The position numbers and the translations under genes are program-made. 64,000 nt of DNA from the NCBI RefSeq assembly GCF_001640805.2, contig NC_066842.1, positions 25,795,074 to 25,859,073 of the forward strand, in the 5' to 3' direction. Below, piece after piece: positions 48,001 to 58,831 of the stretch. A model generated the notes under the pieces. It was given only the letters and a program-made list of their open reading frames with translations. It was not told where the DNA came from and searched no databases. The stretch's first letter is position 1, and the number at the start of each line of letters is the position of its first letter. The stretch is from Lates calcarifer. Its lineage: Eukaryota > Chordata > Actinopteri > Centropomidae.

Positions 48001-51000
48001 GGGATGAATTAAGAATTTTAAATTGGATTTAATTTTTGTTATTGAACCTTTCATTAGGTTTTGAATGATTTTAGTGTTGATCAGTCAGTCAACCATTACC
48101 ATCATTATCATCAACAAGCAGCAAAAACTACGATGGAGCTCACCCCTGTAGGATTGAACATGTTCACCACTGCCAGCACAGACTCTCTGTTCATACCATT
48201 CTCCCAGCCAGGAGGGGCAAAGCTCTGTGATCAATGTGAGACAAAGTTTCTGTTAGTTCAAGATGAAGTGGATCTACAAACTGAGTAACATCAGCATGAA
48301 TAATTAGTGAAACTGTCACAGAGGCTGGGTAAAGTACATTATGCCTGAATATCTGGAATGAAAGAAATGAGTTGAGTGTGACCTGAGGCAGGATCCATCC
48401 AAACTCATGGTTGGTTATTCCCATCATAACTGGAACCATTAACACTTCTTTCCTTTTGAGAAGCTCCTCTGCTGTATCAGTGAGAAACACACCATCCACC
48501 ACACCTCCCAGGAAGATTTTCATCTAAACACAAGACAGAGCATCAGTGTAACTTTGGCCAAGTGGATAGATGGAAAACAAACCACACTCACTGAGCACTT
48601 TATTAGGAACAACTGTACACCTGCTTATTCATGAAATTATCCAATCAGCCAATCATGTAGCAACAGAGCTGAGTGTAAAATCCTGCAGATCCAGGTCAGA
48701 AGCTTCAGTTAATGTTTACATCAAATATCTGAATGGTTTTCTGAGATCTGAAGGTCTCGAGAGTTTTTACTCTGAATGGAGCCAAAAACTTCATTCATTG
48801 ACAAATCATTGACAAACAACTGCTACATCTTGTTGATGAGAGAGGTCAGAGGTCATGGTCAGACTGGTTGGAGCTGACAGAAAGGCTGTGGACAGAAAGA
48901 AGAACAACTCCAACCTTGAGGTGGATGGACTACAGCAGCATCAGACCACGTCAGGTTCCACTCCTGTTAGCCAAATCTAAGGCTGCTGCTGCTGAATACT
49001 GGAAACATGTAGCCTGGTCTGGTGGATCTGGATTTCTGCTGAAGCAGCAGATGGTCTGAATCTGAATCCATGGAGCCAACCTCCCTCATGTCAATAGTCC
49101 AGGCTGCTGCTGGTGGTGTAATGGTGTGGGGAATGTTTTCTTGACTCACTTTGGGCTCTTAATACCAATCAATTGTGGTCTGAATGTCACAGCTTATCAG
49201 AGTATTGTTGCTGTAACCATATTTAACTGTTTATGGCCACAGTTTATCATCTTCTAATGGCTACTTCCAGCAGGATAATACTCCATGTCACAAAGCAAAA
49301 GTCTCAAACTGGTTTCACGAACATCTTTCATCTTTGTCGCATCTTTTTTGGCACCAACCTGGCACGGAAGTTTACTCCTATGAATGTACAACTGGCGAGG
49401 TTAGGAATATGTGTTTTTACTGCTTGGACTGTTTAAAACGGCATCCGGAGACCCGTTCAGCCACAGCTCCATTGTTTACACTCGGGAGCTGTTAGCACTG
49501 GGCAACACAATGGTACTCCCTGGAGCAAGATCGGAGATCCCCGTTGAACTATGGAGAAGGAAAAAGGGCTGCAGAGCTGGAGTGAAGCGCCGAGAGAAGA
49601 GCTCTGCCCCCGAAGATGGAAGAGCTAACAGCGCTAACCAGACCGCAGAGGGAGCCTATCGTGTGTTTGTTAAGTGTGATGAGATATTGAAGACCTCGCC
49701 GAAAAACACATATACATCGGAATCCCCGACAGGATTCGAAACGACAAGACTTCTGCGACAAATATATACCACAACCATGAGTCTTCCCTGTTAGACCACC
49801 GGTCTGCCTCTTAGCTGCCATACCTTTAATGTATAAGTCTTGGTCACTCTGTCAGCTGTTTAACACCTGTTACTGATTCATGAAACACGCACATGTTAAC
49901 TGGTGATAGTCACAACATAAACAGTCCCTGTTTACTTCATAGCTCAAAAAGATGTGCATGGCACTGATCAACTTCAGGTCCTCTACACTTGTATTATGTA
50001 TTAACAACACATCCGACAAAGTGCAGACAAATCATGTGTTGATTATCGTCATGTAATCTCCTAAAATAAACAGGCTAGCACTTGAACTACTGTAAAATGA
50101 TAAACCAGCCTGGTTCCTTGTTGAGCTTTAGGGCTGTGTCCATTCTCAGAGGACTGATCTCCTGCTCATTTAAGGGAACATCCACCACCTCCTCCTTTAA
50201 AATCATGTCTGCCAACTTTAGCAAGAAAGAAGCTGAGGACACATGGAAGCTTAACAAATCCAGCAATGTGCTTATGTGAACCGAGGACAGACGCTTACTT
50301 TATACACATGAACGCCACATGTCCGCTGTGTTGATATGGGTGAGTGATGGTCTCTCATGATCAGTCACAAGCTGTGTATTTGGTTTAGTAAGGACAATAT
50401 CTGTCCACTTTTTACCAAAAACCAAAACAACTTTCCTTTGAGTCTGCCATGCTTGAGTATCCTTCATAACACCGGGGTTTCTCCAGGCCTCATTAGTCAT
50501 TTTTGATGCCCGCTATGAAGTAAACAGGGACTGTTTATGTTGTGACTATCACCAGTTAACATGTGTGTGTTTCATGAATCAATAACAGGTGTTAAACAGC
50601 TGACAGACTGACCAAGACTTATACATTGAGGGTATGACAGCTAAGAGGCAGACTGGTGGTCTAACAGGGAAGACTCATGGTTGTGGTTTATATATGTCGC
50701 TGAAGTTTTGTCACGCGATAGGCTCCACTTCCTGAAAATGACGAATCTGTGATGGACAAGATGTTAGCAACATCTGGAGCACAGCTAGTGAAAATGTAAA
50801 CAAATATCACCAGTTAAAGGATCACTAGTTAAACTGGAACACCAGACTGTAGCCTTATGTGCTTCACAGAATCGTGGCTAAATGAACTCACTCCAGACTC
50901 GCATGTTTCACTGGGTGGTTTCCAGCTTGTGAGAGTGGACAGGAAAGCCAAGGAGAACGGTAAGAAGAAAGGAGGGGGCATTGTGATGTTTCTGAATGAC

Positions 51001-54000
51001 AGATGGTGCAACCCAGGTCATCAGGTCATCAAGGTAAATGAGCAGTTCTGCAACAGCGACATTGAGCTGTTAGTAGTTAGCATGCAGCCATACTACATCG
51101 CGAGGGAGTTCTGGCACGTTATAGTGATAACTGTATGACTTGCTGTATGCAAACATCAGCAATGCATACAGTTCTTCACCCCTACCCCAGTGGGCCATTC
51201 CGACCACAACCTGGTCCATCTGATCCCTGCCTATATACCCTTGGTAAATAAACAACTACCTACCAAAAGGTATGTGAGGAGATGGACTGAGGAGGCCAGT
51301 TCTGCCAGTTTTTGCTTTGACACCACGGATTGGGAGGTGCTGTGCGGTCCACATGGGGAGGACATTGACAGTCTGACAACCTGCATCACAGGCTACATAA
51401 ACTTATGTGTGGAGAACACTGTGCCTACTAAGAAGGTGCTGTGTTTCTCCAACAACAAACCCTGGGTGACCCCAGAATTAAAAACCCTGACCTCTCACCT
51501 GATGAAGACAATGAAGACAGAGGTCCCGAGCCACCTCTGACACCTGGTGATCGACCCCTTGCAGTTCGCCTATAGACCTGGCATTGGTGTGGAAGACCTT
51601 GTTATCTACCTGCTGCACAGATGCCGTTCACATCTGGAGAACACTGGGAGCACTGTGAGGGTCATCTTCTTCGACTTCTCCAGTGTATTCAATACTATCC
51701 AACCATCACTGCTCAGGGGGAAGCTGGAAGGAACTGGAGTTGACTGTAACCTGGCTGCATGGACCACCGACCTACCTCACCAACAGACTGCTGTATGTGA
51801 GGCTTTATGACTGTGTGTCTGATGTGGTGGTCTGCAGCACTGGGGCTCCACAGGGTACAATGCTGTCCCCTCTCCTATTCAGCCTGTACACATCGGACTT
51901 CAGAGACAACACAGACAGTTGCCATCTCCAGAAGTTCTCTGATGATACAGCCATTGTTGGGCATGTTTGTCAGGGGAACAATCTGGAGCAAGACGAAGGA
52001 GGTGGTGATCAATGACGGAAATCACCTCACACTGCACCGGTAAACATACAGGGTTTAGACATTGATATTTTGGAGGAGTACAAATACCTGGGTGTTTACC
52101 TCAGTAATTAACTGGACTGGTCTCACAACACCAACGCCCTGTGCTAAAGGGCCAGAGTCGTCTCCACCTACTGGTGTGTGCAGGCCACTGCTGAGGGCCT
52201 TTTATGACTCTGAGGTGGCTTCTGCCTACTTTTATGCAGTGGTCTGTTGGTATAGTGGATCCTCAGAGAGAGACAGGAAGATACTGAATAGGCTGGTCAG
52301 ATGGGCAGGCTCTGTCCTGGACTGCTCTCTGGACTCCATTGAGGAGGTGGGTGGGAGGAGGATGTTGGCCAAGCTGACATCTATCATGGACAACCCCTCC
52401 CACCCCCTGCATGAGACTGTGGGTGACCTGAGCAGCTCCTTCAGCAACAGACGGTGCAAGAAGGAGCGCTACCGCAGGTCATTTATTCCAACAGCCATCA
52501 CACTGTACAACACTAGTCTGACTCAACAATAAACCTGCACTCTGGACTCCATTTCTGGTCACTTTTTTGCACATACTTTTTACCTACCTCACTGATCATC
52601 ACCTTTTTCTGTAATCCAAACTGCACATTTATGTTTATTAGAGAGTTTTATGCTGTTTTTGCACTTTAATTTTTTTTATCCTCCTGTGCCTTTTATTATA
52701 TTTTATATCTTTTCTATTATTCACTTGTTCGTTCTCACTGCTGCTGTAACGAGTGAATTTCTCACAAGTGGGATAAATAAAGTCTATCTTAATCTTAACA
52801 TGACAGTGAGTTCAGTGAACTTCAGTGACCTCCCCAGTCACCAGATCTGAATCCAGTAGAACACCTTTGGGATGTGGTAGAATAGGAGATCGGCAGCATG
52901 AATGTGCAGCTGACAAATCAGCAGAAATGGTGTGATGCAGTCATGTCAACATGGAACAGAACCTCAGTTTCCAACAGAGTTCCAAGTTCCAAAGTTTCCA
53001 ACATCTGGAGGAATCCAGATCAAAGAGAGGAACCAGTATTCAAGAGGTGTTCCTGAATATAAAATGTTTACCAGCCAAAGGTGTTCACAGGCTGCTATCT
53101 TGTGGCTTAAGTTAGGCTTGATGCTTCAATTTCTGATCTGGAATTGCACACAGAGTCTGGAGACAATTAAATTCCCTTTCGGGTGAGGTTTCAGTTTCAT
53201 TGGTTGACCTCTATAGCTCTATGATCTGCAAGAATGAGCTCCAGCATCATATAATATTTTCAGCAGGGTAGTTTTGGCCTCTTAATTTAACTTGAACTAC
53301 ACTGTACAAACAAATGGATCTGGGAAATGCAAGACAGAATAAAATACATGTCACCTAATACATAATCAAATTAAAGCTAAGTACATATCTAACATCACAT
53401 TTACCTTTTTGGTTGCCTCAACTAACTCCTCTTTACTTTTTCCCCTCATACATTGGACCAGTTCCTCTGTGCTGCTGCGGTCACATTCAGTCAGGTTGGC
53501 AACGATCTAGGTATAAGAAAGAGATGAATAAATATCACAAATACATAAGTAAATGTACCCTGATACAGTAGTTCTTGAAATGAAAATCTTACTTATTTTA
53601 TTCTACATGAAAATCAGAACAGAATCAGAGGAACCAAACTCTGAATACCAGATATTCAGGTACAAGCAACAAAAGTACTGACAGCTCCTGATAATGTTAT
53701 TAATAGAAAATAAAGAAAATGGCACTGTTTCTCCTTTATCACCCACATGTTCACAAAGTACCAGGCCTTATTCTAGATACACATTTTCTGACTATTAATG
53801 CACATCATATTAAACCTCTATACAGCTCCACACCAGGCAGAAACTATTAAACTAGATTCTGATTTCTGTTCTCCCCAAAGTGAACACAGGCCTCAGCCTG
53901 ACCACCCCATGAATATTGTCTGACTGGCCTGGTTCTATCTGTTAGATTTGTTGGACTTTGGATTTCTGCCTGCTCCTCACTAGATTTGTTTACCTGTTTG

Positions 54001-57000
54001 GACTGCTTCCTTTGGTTTTGACCTTTGCCTGCCTCATCTTCCCTGAATCCTTTTGTTCTTCTTTGTTGCACACACTGTACTGGATTCACTCTGCAGCTGT
54101 GTCTGTAAATGGGCCCTGTCCCCTGCCTGCACCTCCTGTCTCCACATTATGCTGACATAAACAGTAACATTCATGGGTTAAGGTTCATATGTGAGAGGAA
54201 CTATAGATTACCTCTGCACTAATTATATTTTTATATTAACAGCAGATCAAATGGCTGTGTGTGATGTACATGTTGCTCTGGGTGACAAACTCAGAAAATT
54301 ATCTCCACATTCTGCAGCTCTTTTAGTCTATTTTGGATTATTATTATTTTGGCTTTCTTTCATGGAACTCTGCTCAACTTCTCTTTCAGCAGCAGACAAC
54401 TGTGTCCATGGAATAAACACTGACAAACCCGCTGTGAGGATTTTCTCAGGAGTTAGTGGATACCAAAACAGAACTACAGTGAGAGTGGATATCAGCTGAA
54501 TGCAAACATGAGCCCAGTGGAATCCTAAATGCTTTGTTAGTTGTGTAAATAAAGAAGTGTTTGTTAATTGTTCTGTTCACAATAACAACTTTATGAGGTG
54601 ATCATATGCAAATGTTTTTGTCTTAATTTATTTCTTACCTGTGACCAAAAGATGTAATGCAGTTTTCAGTACTGCCACTACAAATACAGACTGAGGCACT
54701 TTATTAGGAACACCTCTACATCTGACAGCAGAGCAGTGTATAAAATCCTGCAGATCCAGGTCAGGAGCTTCAGTTAATGTTCGCATCAAATATCAGAATT
54801 GAGGAAAAATGTGATCTCAGTGACTTTGACTGTGACATGATTGTTGGTGTCAGATGAGCTGAGTTTTTCTGCTCTCTGTCTCTGCTGATCTCCTGAGATC
54901 TAACATCTCAAGAGTTTTTATTCTGAATGGCGCCAAAAACTATTATTGACAAATAACTGCTACACCTTGTTGATGAGAGAGGTCAGAGGTCATGGTCAGA
55001 CTGGTTGGAGCTGACAGAAAGGCTGTGGACAGAAAGAAGAACAGCTCCAACCTTGAGGTGGATGGACTACAGCCACATCAGACCACGTCAGGTTCCATTC
55101 CTGTCAGCCAAGAACAGAAATGCAGTGGACCTATGCTGTTTCTAATAAAGTGCTCAGTGAGTATCCGTGTTCAAAGCAAAGAGCGTGTATCTGTGAGATT
55201 TTATTACAGTACCTTGGCATAACTCAAAGGATGGCTTGTAGTGTAGGTCCCAAGTGTTGCTACTCCACTTTGAAAAATTGCCCTCTGAAACAATCCTTTA
55301 GCTTGAGGAGACAGAGTCTGCTCATAAGGACAGATATATCTGTAATCACTTGATGAATGGACATGATACATGATACATTACAGACATCACTCACACATTT
55401 GGGTCACAAGCATATAAATAAATAAATAAATTTGTGTTTGAATCATGTTCCTCTCAAGACACTGCACTGAAACTGTAAAAAGGCCTATGCAAACAAAATT
55501 TCGTTCTGTTACACTTGCTGCATACTGAATGACAATAAAAGTCTGTCTAAGTCTAAGTATAAGTCTAAGACATGCTGGTTGGGTGTTTTTACCAGTATGG
55601 AGGCACTGATGCCTCCTGCAGATTCTCCAGCGACTGTGACAGTTTGTGGATCGCCTCCAAAAGCTTCAATATTTTCCTTCACCCATCTCAGAGCTGCCAG
55701 CTGATCCAAGAAACCCCAGTTGCCCTGAGCGTGTTCATCCCCAGTGCTTTGGAATGGGATAAGTCAGGACACTTGCTTTGGATTCTTGGAGAATCATTTC
55801 ATTTAGAAAAGTCTGGAAAACAGTCTCTGTGATACTGATCATGTTCTCAGTTTATTTCTTTATCTGAAACCTGTGACAGAAATCAGCAACAAACACCTTA
55901 CCTCAGGAATCCCAGAATGCCAAGGCGATACTGAATAATAACCATCACAATGTTTTCATAAGCAGCTAATGGAGAGCCATCATATTGAGAAGCTGCACCC
56001 ATTGACAGACCTCCACCGTGGATCCACACCATCACCTGACACAACACAACACAACACAACACAACACAACACAACACAATACAACACAACACAGTGTACT
56101 GTCTGTAATGCAATAGCTACAGTATGATGCATTAACAGGTTACACATTCACCACAACTGGTGATCTGTCCAGGGTGTACCCTGCCTCTCACCCACTGTCA
56201 GCTGGGATAGGCTCCAGCCCCCCGTGACCCTTGACGAATAGGCAATACAGATAATGGCTGGATAGATATTCAGAACTGTACTGTTTGGAGTCAGTGAGGG
56301 AGTGATGGTATGATCATTGTAAACAGTTGAAATGTGTCATGGTTTTGGGTTTCAGTCTGCTCATTCATTCTGTCTGTCCACATGTTGTATTTCTGTTGTC
56401 ATTTCAGATCCTACCTGTCTTTCCTGCAGTAGTATAGTACCTGACCTGCTCCTCCTCCCTCTCACCTGTTCCCCTTCCCCTCATTAGCTCCCTCAGATAA
56501 AGTAGACTGGTGTGTTTCCACTTGCTCTCTGCCAGGTTGTCTTTCTGCCATGTGCCTCAGCTTTCCAGTACTCTGTTCTTTGCCTGTGTTGATCCTGATT
56601 GTGTTTTTGACCTTGCACTTGTTTTTTGGATTTTGCCTCAGACCAACACTTTGTTTGCCTGCTTGGATTTTTGTGTCTGTTTTTTTTTTTTTCTAAATAA
56701 AGACTCTTGGGTCCCTTTTCTGAGAACTGTGACACAAACATTTGGTCCCTAAAGCAACTGAAATGTCAATTGGAAGAGTAGTAGCTGAAAGATTGAAAGC
56801 AGTTGAACTATTAAAAAATGAGAGATAAAGGATGGTGAAGTGTCATTTGATATGTGAACAAATCATTTAAATTTGAGTTGGTTTTGGAGCTGAAAGCAGA
56901 TAAACAAATGAAAACATGTAAATGACAGAGGTGGTTTAACACTGAAAGCAATGGAAGCATCAGTTAAAGGCACTGAAAGGACTTTAAATCAGTTTGGTGT

Positions 57001-58831
57001 AATCAGTGAAAGTTATCATGTGGTGAATAAGTGCTGATAGCAGATGAAATGTTATTTACTGTGTGAATAATGAAAACAAAATAACACAAACACCTTACAT
57101 TAGAGTTCTGTCTGGTACAGCAGCACCAGAAGCTGCTCTCTCTATTCACACAGTTAGTGTTTAATGTAGAGCTGTTGCATTTCCATATTTGAATTAGTGA
57201 ACCTCTGTACATACAAGTTGTCTGTTTAACTCACCGGCAGTTTGTTCCCTCTTGTTGCTTCAGCTGGAGTGTATACATTCAAATACAGACAGTCCTCTGA
57301 AAGCTCAGGTGGGGTGTACTGCACTGACATGGTCTTAGAAACATTCACAACTAATTCTGGATCCTGGATACACCTGGGATCAAAAGAGAAAAAGTGTGTG
57401 TCATCCAGAGAGGAAAACACTGTTACTTAAAACTTGTCATGTCCTTTGGAAATTCAGGGATCACCAAGTATTACATGGGAGGTTGTTGTGTGCCATCTCT
57501 CTCCCCCTCCCAGGGCTCTGTATCCTGGGGAGCAGCCAGGCGGAGGGGCCCCACAGGGGGGCGAGCAAAAGGGATTCCAAGGTATTGCTTCACCCTTCTC
57601 TCTGTGCCTTTCACTGTCACATATTCCCCTCTGATCCTGCCATCTTTCAAAGAGACCACAAGGTCATCGCTCCCTGCTGAAGACACAAGTGTATGGTTCG
57701 TGTGTTAAAGGACAATAACAGTGTTTTTTCAAGGTTATAGTCAATGTATATGTTAGATTGCTGCCAGACATTTTCAATTCATGCAAAATTTTAGTTAGAT
57801 TTTTCAATGTGCATCAGAGTTATCCTGCAGACATTTGCTTGAATGATCATCATCCATCCATCATGTCTGCTGTGATCACTGTCAATGTTATATTATTGTT
57901 ATATAATAATGTATATAATAATGTGTGGTGTCTGCACTGTGTTACCATTCAACAATAACATGACTGTAAGAAATGAAAAGTGGGTTCAGACATGTTGACA
58001 TATTGATGATTTTTGTTCAGTTGCAGTGCTGAAATGAATGGAGGACAAAGGGTGCCCGGGAGAAGAAAAACATGGAAAATGTAAACAGTGAATAGTGGAA
58101 CTGGGACATGCTGTAGCTATGGGATTCCTCATGTCAAATATTGACTTTGATGAAGGACCAAAACTTGACTTTAATCATTTAATGTATGTATTTAACCTAA
58201 AAGTACAACTTTCTTTTAGCCATGTTTTTTTTTTTGTTTGTTTTTTGTGGATGGTAACTGCAACAATAAGACTTTAGCGTGTTTTGTAGAATGGTCAGCA
58301 CTGATGTAAGTAAGATAGCATGTGTGAAAACACAGTTATGATCCTTTATTTATTTATGTAATTGTTTATCCTCACAGTTGATTAAACTAATTTCTAAATA
58401 CAGAGTTCACTTTCTAAAACTTCTGTTGTTTCATGCAAAAAGAAAACCAATGAAAGCATCAGTAATGATTGTCCAATATAAATTAAATAGTATCTCTGCC
58501 ACTTGTATTGAAATTAAGGATCTGAAAATGTCTTCCATCAGTGATTTTAGAAATGTGAACTCAGCATGGAGATGTGTGTAAACAAGTGTAACTACACACA
58601 AACAAAACTAACAAATTGTAATGTCAGTCCAGGGATCACTTCACCATTTCAAATCTCCTGGAAAAAAAAGCCCACTCACCTATAGACACATACCTTCTGC
58701 TCACACTGGCTTATGCATCATGATGACCTGCTCTGACATGAATTAAAATTAAGTGTTTTCTTACCTGGTGTAGCCTGTGCCACTTCTGTCAGCACAGGAA
58801 GCAAATAAACCATGATCAGCACTGTTCTCAT
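39050..58831 (-). CDS. Carboxylesterase, CES2-like (thirteen coding exons)
   Basis: A serine hydrolase of the alpha/beta-hydrolase fold that cleaves esters, thioesters and amides in the secretory pathway. Exons: 58831-58765, 57673-57475, 57373-57235, 56035-55902, 55746-55593, 55317-55213, 53506-53405, 48523-48383, 48224-48144, 42545-42404, 41815-41666, 41399-41327, 39233-39050. Phases agree throughout: 1,671 nt, 556 residues. Visible parts: signal peptide [45 protein letters not shown]; oxyanion hole HGGG (141-144); nucleophile Ser222 in GESAGG; Glu340 in NHEFGW; His451 in KADHADD; N-glycosylation sequons NVS, NLT and NIT. Two donors are GTCAG. The C-terminus (AAAAKAGN) lacks the HxEL retention signal of mammalian CES1/CES2, so secretion is likely. 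Exon 2 could start 3 nt upstream (57676). It sits head to tail with kiaa0513. The family is certain; the paralogue name is not. Confidence 0.93.
40107..41317 (+). mobile_element. 5'-truncated L1/Tx1-like LINE insertion with target duplication
   Basis: Flanked by direct repeats ATATTGGTTTTTTGTC (40107-40122) and ATATTGGTTTTTGTC (41303-41317). The body 40123-41302 holds the C-terminal part of an L1-like ORF2: [26 protein letters not shown], and a [15 protein letters not shown] cysteine motif. A frameshift follows at about 40710, then a further coding tail ([20 protein letters not shown]) in another frame. It ends with an A-run before the right repeat. It is inserted in the last carboxylesterase intron, opposite to the gene. 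Confidence 0.85.
43058..43150. repeat. Dispersed repeat fragment
   Basis: 'aaggaccagtgtgtaacat' and 'gggatctattggcataaatt' match words of a repeat I recall as common in teleost genomes. Short copy next to the retrotransposon relic. Confidence 0.4.
43656..44935 (+). mobile_element. hAT (ZBED-type) transposon with perfect 8-bp target duplication
   Basis: Inverted ends TAGGGATGCACCGATACC and, reversed, TAGGGATGCAACGATACC, flanked on both sides by ATTGGAGA (43648-43655 and 44936-44943). The 1,280-bp body carries a BED-finger and the start of a hAT transposase, then an internal deletion. It interrupts the gag frame exactly between ALE and KYF. Confidence 0.9.
43825..44695 (+). pseudogene. ZBED-like hAT transposase, truncated
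   Basis: Begins near 43825 ([14 protein letters not shown]), with TAA at 43867 inside the BED finger. [18 protein letters not shown] (C2..HxxxH-type zinc ligands) and FKAF follow. A second frame (44040-44447) carries [32 protein letters not shown] and [18 protein letters not shown] (first catalytic Asp). After a further shift, AVNEGLL and [12 protein letters not shown] appear. The catalytic C-terminus and dimerisation domain are missing, so it cannot be active. Confidence 0.8.
45400..46000 (+). mobile_element. Second hAT relic
   Basis: After the gag break, a stretch beginning 'cggtactcagtaaaatattg' carries [14 protein letters not shown] and [18 protein letters not shown] (45770-45825) transposase motifs with stops and shifts. 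The inverted ends were not both found. Confidence 0.5.
46738..46800. repeat. Dispersed repeat fragment (TTTATTTATA-type)
   Basis: 'tttttatttatattgtgcca' followed by 'aatcacaacagatgttatct' matches a very common fish repeat end (from memory). Confidence 0.4.
46810..48055 (+). mobile_element. Degenerate L1/Tx1-like LINE ORF2 relic
   Basis: Plus-strand translation in scattered frames gives [52 protein letters not shown] and an HIWDC motif, in the order expected from the RT thumb to the C-terminal part of L1-like ORF2. Heavily decayed. It lies just downstream of carboxylesterase exon 9 on the opposite strand. Confidence 0.6.
49325..52796 (+). mobile_element. L2/Rex-like LINE inserted in the Tc1, with 5-bp duplication
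   Basis: Flanked by aacat (49320-49324 and 52797-52801). It encodes an N-terminal region ([19 protein letters not shown], 49540-49595), an endonuclease from [19 protein letters not shown] (50857) through [20 protein letters not shown], then [12 protein letters not shown] (51193), [13 protein letters not shown], a deletion before [16 protein letters not shown] (51550), [32 protein letters not shown] (51843) and the catalytic [10 protein letters not shown] (51935), and a C-terminal [14 protein letters not shown]. It ends with 'ggataaataaagtctatctt'. Several frame breaks and an insertion at 49.65-50.73 kb make it inactive. Confidence 0.85.
49650..50733. mobile_element. Foldback-like element with ~200-bp inverted arms, inside the LINE
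   Basis: Left arm 49743-49943 and right arm 50512-50712 are near-perfect reverse complements of each other (e.g. 'gagtcttccctgttagacca', 'taacctgtta'-type core, 'gtcacaacataaacagtccc'). Further out, 'ggagcctatcg' at 49651 pairs with 'cgataggctcc' ending 50726, with about 80 extra bases on the left. The 570-bp centre has only a 66-codon minus-strand frame (50500-50300, [18 protein letters not shown]). Both arms also encode [18 protein letters not shown] on the minus strand. No target duplication is clear and the superfamily is unassigned. Confidence 0.7.
53860..54160. repeat. Possible LTR-like or dispersed repeat
   Basis: Pyrimidine-rich plus strand with repeated 'ttgcctgcctcatctt' and 'gactgcttcctttggttttg' wording, similar in style to 56336-56735. 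No ends defined. Confidence 0.25.
54690..55163 (+). mobile_element. Internally deleted Tc1-like copy
   Basis: Left end 'gaggcactttattaggaaca' and right end 'tttctaataaagtgctcagt' form an inverted pair. The interior keeps words of the Tc1 at 48.6 kb (gcagatccaggtcaggagct, gtgatctcagtgactttgac, agaggtcagaggtcatggtc, accacgtcaggttcc) with the catalytic part removed. About 50 nt from carboxylesterase exon 6. Confidence 0.8.
55395..55569 (+). mobile_element. LINE (L2-type) 3' tail
   Basis: 'gacactgcactgaaactgta', 'aaatttcgttctgttacact', 'gaatgacaataaaagtctgt' and a 'ctaagtctaagtataag' terminal repeat are typical of 3' tails of fish L2-like LINEs. It ends 23 nt from the donor of carboxylesterase exon 5. 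Confidence 0.6.
56037..56094. repeat. (ACAAC)n microsatellite forming a splice acceptor tract
   Basis: Eleven or so ACAAC units. On the minus strand (GTTGT)n runs directly into the acceptor 'gttgtgtcag' of carboxylesterase exon 4. Confidence 0.95.
56150..56265 (+). repeat. Fragment of the 59.8-60.3 kb dispersed repeat
   Basis: 'ggtgatctgtccagggtgta', 'ccctgcctctcaccc', 'gtcagctgggataggctcca' and 'gcccccc' are shared with the copy at 60.2 kb. Confidence 0.75.
56336..56735 (+). mobile_element. Possible solo LTR or LTR-like repeat
   Basis: About 400 bp beginning TGTCATGGTTTTGGG and ending ACTGTGACA, with an AATAAA ('ctaaataaagactcttggg') near its 3' end, as in an LTR. No target duplication could be matched, so this is tentative. 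Confidence 0.35.
57674..58764 (-). other. Carboxylesterase intron 1
   Basis: No gene or repeat recognised, apart from short ATA-rich stretches near 57890-57930. Confidence 0.5.

Larger units (their letters stand above)
48586..53060 (+). mobile_element. Tc1-like element interrupted by a LINE
   Basis: Left part 48586-49324 starts at the inverted repeat (CACTGAGCACTTTATTAGGA), with transposase-coding words in order (agaggtcagaggtcatggtc, ggttccactcctgttagcca, catggagccaacc, gtcacaaagcaaaagtc). Right part 52797-53060 resumes exactly at 'aacatgacagtgagttcag' and carries 'tctgaatccagtagaacacc' to an eroded end. Stops are frequent. Two related fragments occur elsewhere in the window. Confidence 0.85.

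Noticed and set aside
49411..49794. Single 127-codon plus-strand gene
   Set aside because: It is a chimera of the LINE N-terminal region and the outer part of the foldback-like element, not one gene.
57394..57708. Three overlapping plus-strand frames
   Set aside because: Antisense shadows of carboxylesterase exon 2.
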